Positions 60,137 to 64,000 of a DNA stretch of 64,000 bases are shown here, one piece after another. Under the pieces are notes generated by a model. The model saw only the letters and a program-made list of their open reading frames with translations. It was not told the DNA's origin and searched no databases. Position 1 is the stretch's first letter, and every line of letters begins with the position of its first letter. The DNA lies in the NCBI RefSeq assembly GCF_947172395.1, contig NC_069083.1:2450501-2514500 (forward strand), written 5' to 3'. The translations under genes and the position numbers were made by a program. The stretch is from Bicyclus anynana. Lineage: Eukaryota; Arthropoda; Insecta; Lepidoptera; Nymphalidae.

Positions 60137-60240
60137 TTACAGGTGTTCCGTTAATCATGAAAAAAAAACCCCTTCATCCAGCTCCAAAATGCATGTGAAC
60201 AAACCAGCAAAATCAAGTGCCTACGTACCGTACGTACGTA

Positions 60241-60310
60241 TAGTTAAGTAGTAAACGCAAATTGTTTGTATGTACGTACGTAAAAACAATTTGCGTTTAT
60301 TACTTAGTTA
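60241..60310 (+). other. 27-bp stem-loop, candidate miRNA or MITE
   Basis: Arms 60241-60267 and 60284-60310 with a 16-nt loop (which is itself a GTACGTACGTAC palindrome). Three mismatches all become G-U wobbles on the plus strand. Pairing continues imperfectly outside. No known miRNA recognised. Confidence 0.45.
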
Positions 60311-60568
60311 GATACGAGTATATGAGTACCTACTTCTATATTTAAAACACATTAGAGACACGTTCCCGAATCGGAGAGGCAATAAATACGCTATCACTCA
60401 CTATCAAGCAAATATAGGTTTATTTACATTTTACGTTATCAGTTGACGGAGTTGTTATTATAGAGCAAATATTATATTTCATTTCACCTATCTGAGACAA
60501 ACATATTAAATTGTAGAAATAAATACAAATGTCGAATCTGTAAGGTCAAATATTTTCTTTTATGATGG

Positions 60569-60775
60569 ACTAGCTGACGCCGCGCGGTTTCACCGCGTGG
60601 TTCCCGTTTCCGTAAGAATACGGGAATCATATATAGCCTAGCCTTCCTCGATAAATGGGCTATCTAACACTGAAAGAATTTTTCAAATCGGACCAGTACT
60701 TCCTGAAATTAGCGCGTTCAATCAATCAAACAAACAAACAAACAAACTCTTCAGCTTTATAATATTAGTATATAG
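60569..60775 (+). repeat. family C repeat, full length
   Basis: ACTAGCTGACGCCGCGCGG start, (CAAA)n expansion before the TTTATAATATTAGTATAT end. Confidence 0.88.
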
Positions 60776-60851
60776 GTAGTAGATAAGAAATTATTTTCAA
60801 TATTAAACAACATTTACATAATCTAGCTAGTGTGTTAAACTCATCAGCCCC

Positions 60852-60998
60852 CCCTAGCCAAGTGGCACGTCGATTCTCTTTCTACGATCGCTAACGCTTC
60901 GAAAACTAGAAAAATGTATGGAAATGACAGATCTTGATCACGTGACCTGTCGAAGCGTTAGCGATCGTAGAAAGAGAATGGACGTGCAACTTGCCGGG
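60852..60998. mobile_element. MITE type J, ~60-bp near-perfect inverted repeats
   Basis: The left CTAGCCAAGTGGCACGTCG, ATTCTCTTTCTACGATCGC and TAACGCTTCGA is matched on the right by TCGAAGCGTTAGCG, ATCGTAGAAAGAGAATGG and ACGTGCAACTTGCC. A spacer of about 45 bp contains GATCACGTGACC. It is the most regular MITE of the window. Confidence 0.88.
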
Positions 60999-61319
60999 TA
61001 GTTTAGTCGAGGAAGAAAATACCCCCAAATACTCGTTAGAATTGAAGTAAAATTATAAACTATAGCTCATTTGACGCGGAATAAAATTCTGAAAAAGGTG
61101 TATTTTTTTTCTCAGTCTGTTTTACCTAAAAACAAAACCCCAAAATAAGGCCTCGGCTTTTTGACGATAACTCAAAAACTATCAGTGACATAGTAAATAT
61201 TCAAAAGACAAGGGTCTTTTGAATAAATAAGAGAGAAAATTACTAACTTTCAGAAGTCTAGCCATTATTATTATATTATTGATATAAAATATACCGCTGA
61301 AAATAAATATAAATTTTAT

Positions 61320-61640
61320 TTTCAGAATTTTCCATACTTCTACGGGTACGGGAACCACGCAGGTGAAACCACGCGTCGTCAGCTAGTGTAGGATATAATC
61401 TATTTTCAATACAAATTTCAGCTAAACTGGTTAAGTAATCGCGGCGTTATGATGTAACAATCTCGGGAAACCATAAATTTTTTTAGCCTATGTGTTAATC
61501 CAGGGGATATTATCTATCTTCATTTTAAGCAATTTCTCATTGATTTTACTTAATTTTTCAGCCAAATCGTTTGAGTAGTTGCGGCGTTACAAACAAACAA
61601 ACATCCATACAAACTTATAATTTATAATATTAGTAGGAAG
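61320..61640 (+). repeat. composite: family C end fused to two family D fragments
   Basis: 61330-61388 is an inverted C end (GGTGAAACCACGCGTCGTC, AGCTAGT). 61389-61465 and 61466-61640 are two partial D copies, the second ending AACATCCATACAAACTT and ATAATATTAGTAGGA. Confidence 0.7.
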
Positions 61641-62390
61641 TATGTATAAATTTTATTTAGATACGCGCCAAAATATCGGCATGGAGATGGTGTAACACTG
61701 GTTACCACAATCACATGCATTAATAAAGGAAAACAAAAGCAATTGAAACAGATTGACATTACATAATTGTAAATGACGAATTGATAACTGTCCTTTTGGA
61801 AAACTGTCCACATCCAATGGAGTATATTGGCTGTGATTGGTTTAAGTGATTTTTTGTTGGGAACTCATGTATTGCATGTGCCGAGAGGGCAAAGATAATG
61901 ATAAACAATATTCTAGTGACTATTGGCATAATGAGACGAACAAATTCGGTAGATTGGCACCTAATCAAAGTTGTTATGGACAGAGGTAATGATGCAGAAT
62001 CAAGGAAGACATGCCGTAAGTTTTCTTAGGAAAAAGACCTCATGAATACAGATATAGGTAGCCTGGATGTTGATGTCCGACATAACTGATATACGGCGAC
62101 CTACTGACCAAAACCTCCTTCATTCTCATTATTCCTTCACCACCGTCCTCCCCGGTAACGATGTGACCATTACTTCGGGAAAGGTTTGTCTTTTAGACAT
62201 CGTTCGTTCGTTGCCGCTCCCATTCATCTTGCAAACAGCGACGTACGAGCTACTACGGGACGTACTTTGGGAATGGGTTGTCTTTTAGACAAGCCTTATA
62301 CTTTAAAATTGCTTATCCTCGTTCACCGTCTAATCATATCAAAAGGTGCGAAGGTAAACCTTACCCTTACGTAATTGACATTCCAAGACT
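61641..62390. other. no gene or repeat recognised
   Basis: 62060-62330 is GC-richer, with a repeated TTGTCTTTTAGAC phrase (about 62188 and 62279). No exon. Confidence 0.45.
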
Positions 62391-62391
62391 A

Positions 62392-62622
62392 AGCACTCAT
62401 TCGCACGAGTGATTTTTAACGGATGTTTTAAAAGCGTTCAAATATAGTATGAAGTTAAATGAAGGTCTATTTCCAAAGCCCAAAATTGAAAATGCAACAC
62501 TGCTCGAAAAAACGCGTCGTGTTTTAAAAACGCTGTCGTGTCAACATGTACTTGGGTATGCATTTGTTGTATTTGAACGCTTTTTTAACGTCCGTTTAAA
62601 AAACTCTCGTGCGAATGAGGGC
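62392..62622. mobile_element. MITE type H, copy 2
   Basis: Inverted ends of about 50 bp: GCACTCATTCGCACGAG...AAAGCGTTCAAAT and ATTTGAACGCTTTTTTAACG...CTCGTGCGAATGAGGGC. Complete, about 230 bp. The 80-codon open frame on the plus strand is part of it. Confidence 0.9.
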
Positions 62623-62729
62623 TTAATGTCCTCGTTTCTAATACGCACTGATGTGGAAGTTCCTTCCGGCATTCGTCTTCCACGCCGCTAAATATAACTT
62701 CAAGGTTCTCTTACTTGGTTTATTTCATG

Positions 62730-62931
62730 ACTAGCTGACGCCGCGCGGTTTCACCCGCGAGGTTCCTGTTCCCGTAGGAATATGGGGATAATATATAGCC
62801 TATAGCCTTCGTCGATAAATGGGCTATCTAACAGTGAAAGAATTTTTCAAATCGGACAAGTAGTTCCTGAGATTAGCGCGTTCAATCAAACAAACAAACA
62901 AACTCTTCAGCTTTATAATATTAGTATAGAT
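62730..62931 (+). repeat. family C repeat, full length
   Basis: ACTAGCTGACGCCGCGCGG to TTTATAATATTAGTATAGAT. Least diverged copy together with 27088. Confidence 0.9.
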
Positions 62932-62944
62932 TATCACCCTATTT

Positions 62945-63145
62945 TTAACGGCCTCAATCTTTATAGGAGAATGGATATGGAGCTTTGATCCACCAGGCTG
63001 ATCCAATGCGGATTGGGTGAAAGGGATGATGAATTTACGACCACTATGTGATGTTAATGATAGATGGGGACGGCTTGAGGTGCTCTCCGAGGCACGGGGG
63101 TGTAACCACCAACTTTCCAACTCCAGACTGAGATTTTTTTAGGGC
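62945..63145 (+). repeat. interspersed repeat (family R)
   Basis: GATCCAATGCGGATTGGGTG, GGCTTGAGGTGCTCTCCGAG, GCACGGGGGTGTAACC and CCAACTCCAGACTGAGATT. This is a recurrent lepidopteran repeat layout and a single copy here. Confidence 0.55.
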
Positions 63146-63170
63146 AAAGAATCTTCTAAGTATCTCTAAC

Positions 63171-63262
63171 GGCAGGCGTCCACCTATCTGTATCGGACGC
63201 ATCGCATCAAACGGATTTTAGTATTCTTTGTACGAGTATAGAAAGTCATACAAGTGCGTCTA
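63171..63262. mobile_element. MITE type G, left half only
   Basis: GGCAGGCGTCCACCTATCTG ... CATCGCATCAAACGG ATTTTAGTATTCTTTG; the right inverted repeat is missing. Confidence 0.78.
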
Positions 63263-63308
63263 GTGTTTCTCAGAAACAACCTTGAGTTAGGAAGCTGATA
63301 TTGTCATC

Positions 63309-63501
63309 CTTTTTTTTATTCTTTATAAGTTAGCTTTTGACTAGAATCTCACCATAAGGTAAATGATGATGCAATCCAAGATGGAAGCGAGCTAACTTGT
63401 TAGGAGTAGGATGGAAATCTACACCCGGTTTCGGTTTCTACACATCGTACCGGAACGCTAAATCGCTTGGCAGTACGTTTTGTCGGTGGGGTGGTAACTA
63501 A
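63309..63501 (-). mobile_element. SINE family 1, 5'-truncated, inverted
   Basis: Minus-strand 3' part from the T-run (inverted tail) to GTTAGTTACCACCCC, abutting the next, opposite-oriented copy. Confidence 0.9.
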
Positions 63502-63506
63502 CAATT

Positions 63507-63789
63507 TTTGACGGCATGCGTGACACAGTGGTATGCGTGGTGGATTTACAAGACTGTCCTGTCCTGGGTTCGATCCCCGGCTGGGCCAATTAAGGTTTTC
63601 TTAATTGGTCCAGCCGCCAAGCGATTTAGCGTTCCGTTACAATGTCGTGTAGAAATCTTTATAAAATTTTATTGTGGATTTTCATCCTCCTCCTAAAAAG
63701 TTAGCCCGCTTCCATCTTAGATTGCTTACCATCAGGTGAGATTATAGTCAAGGACTAACTTGAAAGTAAAGAATAAATTAAAAAAAAAA
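63507..63789 (+). mobile_element. SINE family 1, internally deleted
   Basis: Complete head (GACGGCATGCGTGACACAG, GGTTCGATCCCCGGCTGGG). A deletion follows AATTGGTCCAG, then CCGCCAAGCGATTTAGCG to the A tail. Confidence 0.93.
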
Positions 63790-63851
63790 CTCAATCGGCC
63801 CAACCGGGAATCGAACCCAGGACCTGCGCGCGCACCACTGCGCTACGAAGT
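63790..63851 (-). mobile_element. SINE family 1-like head, inverted
   Basis: The minus strand reads CGTAGCGCAGTGGTGCGCG, then GGTCCTGGGTTCGATTCCC and GGTTGGGCCGATTGAG, meeting the A tail of the preceding copy. Only the tRNA-like part is present. Confidence 0.8.
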
Positions 63852-63855
63852 GTGA

Positions 63856-63955
63856 CGCCAGCCCGCATTGAAGCAGCGTGGTGGGTCTAAGCGCCAAATG
63901 CCCTGTTCTATGAATCTTTAGTAGGCCAATAAAGATAGGCTGATAATGATGATGA
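63856..63955 (+). repeat. SINE-like tail (family L)
   Basis: GCCAGCCCGCATTGAAGCAG, CGTGGTGGGTCTAAGC, AGATAGGCTGATAATGATGA. Best copy of the family seen at 915 and 17847. Confidence 0.7.
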
Positions 63956-64000
63956 CTAGGCCAAGTAATCGCACTATCACACTAACATAATAAAGATGAG

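Noticed and set aside
1..64000. CRISPR array, operon, phage or plasmid features
   Set aside because: The DNA is eukaryotic with introns and SINEs; no direct-repeat/spacer array or bacterial gene was seen.

Overview
The window is nuclear DNA of a moth or butterfly (Lepidoptera). It is AT-rich, has small exons separated by long introns, and is full of interspersed repeats of lepidopteran type: two abundant tRNA-derived SINE families and a third single copy, RTE-type LINE debris, short 'ACTAGC...' repeats and palindromic MITEs. There is no operon structure and no bacterial or viral gene content. I cannot name the species.

One protein-coding gene is well supported. It lies on the minus strand and encodes the N-terminal part of an organic anion transporting polypeptide (OATP/SLCO family). 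It reads from right to left. A candidate TATA/CCAAT/initiator promoter lies at 19422-19520, followed by a 5' leader with a 39-codon upstream ORF. The first coding exon contributes only ATG plus two bases (19212-19208). After a 74-bp intron comes a large GC-rich exon (19133-18403, TM1-TM4), then a 13.3-kb intron, then a 141-bp exon (5118-4978). That last exon carries the OATP signature DPRWVGAWWLG and ends in a good donor. Splice phases agree across all three exons. The rest of the protein must lie left of base 1; I found no further OATP exon in 1-4977.

The rest is intron (1-4977, 5119-18402) and upstream or intergenic DNA (19.5-64 kb). Three possible exons of unidentified genes are reported with low confidence: a Ser/Thr/Pro-rich minus-strand exon at 45580-45743, a minus-strand open segment ending in a donor at 22848, and a plus-strand ATG exon at 2329-2403. 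A 177-codon minus-strand frame interrupted by one stop (33429-32896) is unexplained.

Repeat landscape: SINE family 1 (A box TGGCGCAGTGG, B box GGTTCGATCCC), SINE family 2 (A box TAGCCCAGTGG, B box GGTTCGAATCC), one SINE family 3 copy near 59.6 kb, three RTE reverse-transcriptase C-terminal fragments, at least five MITE types, and two recurrent short repeats (families C and D). There is also a CCCTA-rich tract at 53.6 kb and a 43-bp minisatellite at 43.5-43.8 kb with an alternating two-unit order. Two stem-loops (37449-37539 and 60241-60310) deserve small-RNA checks: their few mismatches all become G-U wobbles on one strand. I see no evidence for a new multi-gene system. The most useful leads are the transporter's unusual 5' structure, its possible link to steroid import, the two stem-loops and the orphan exons.
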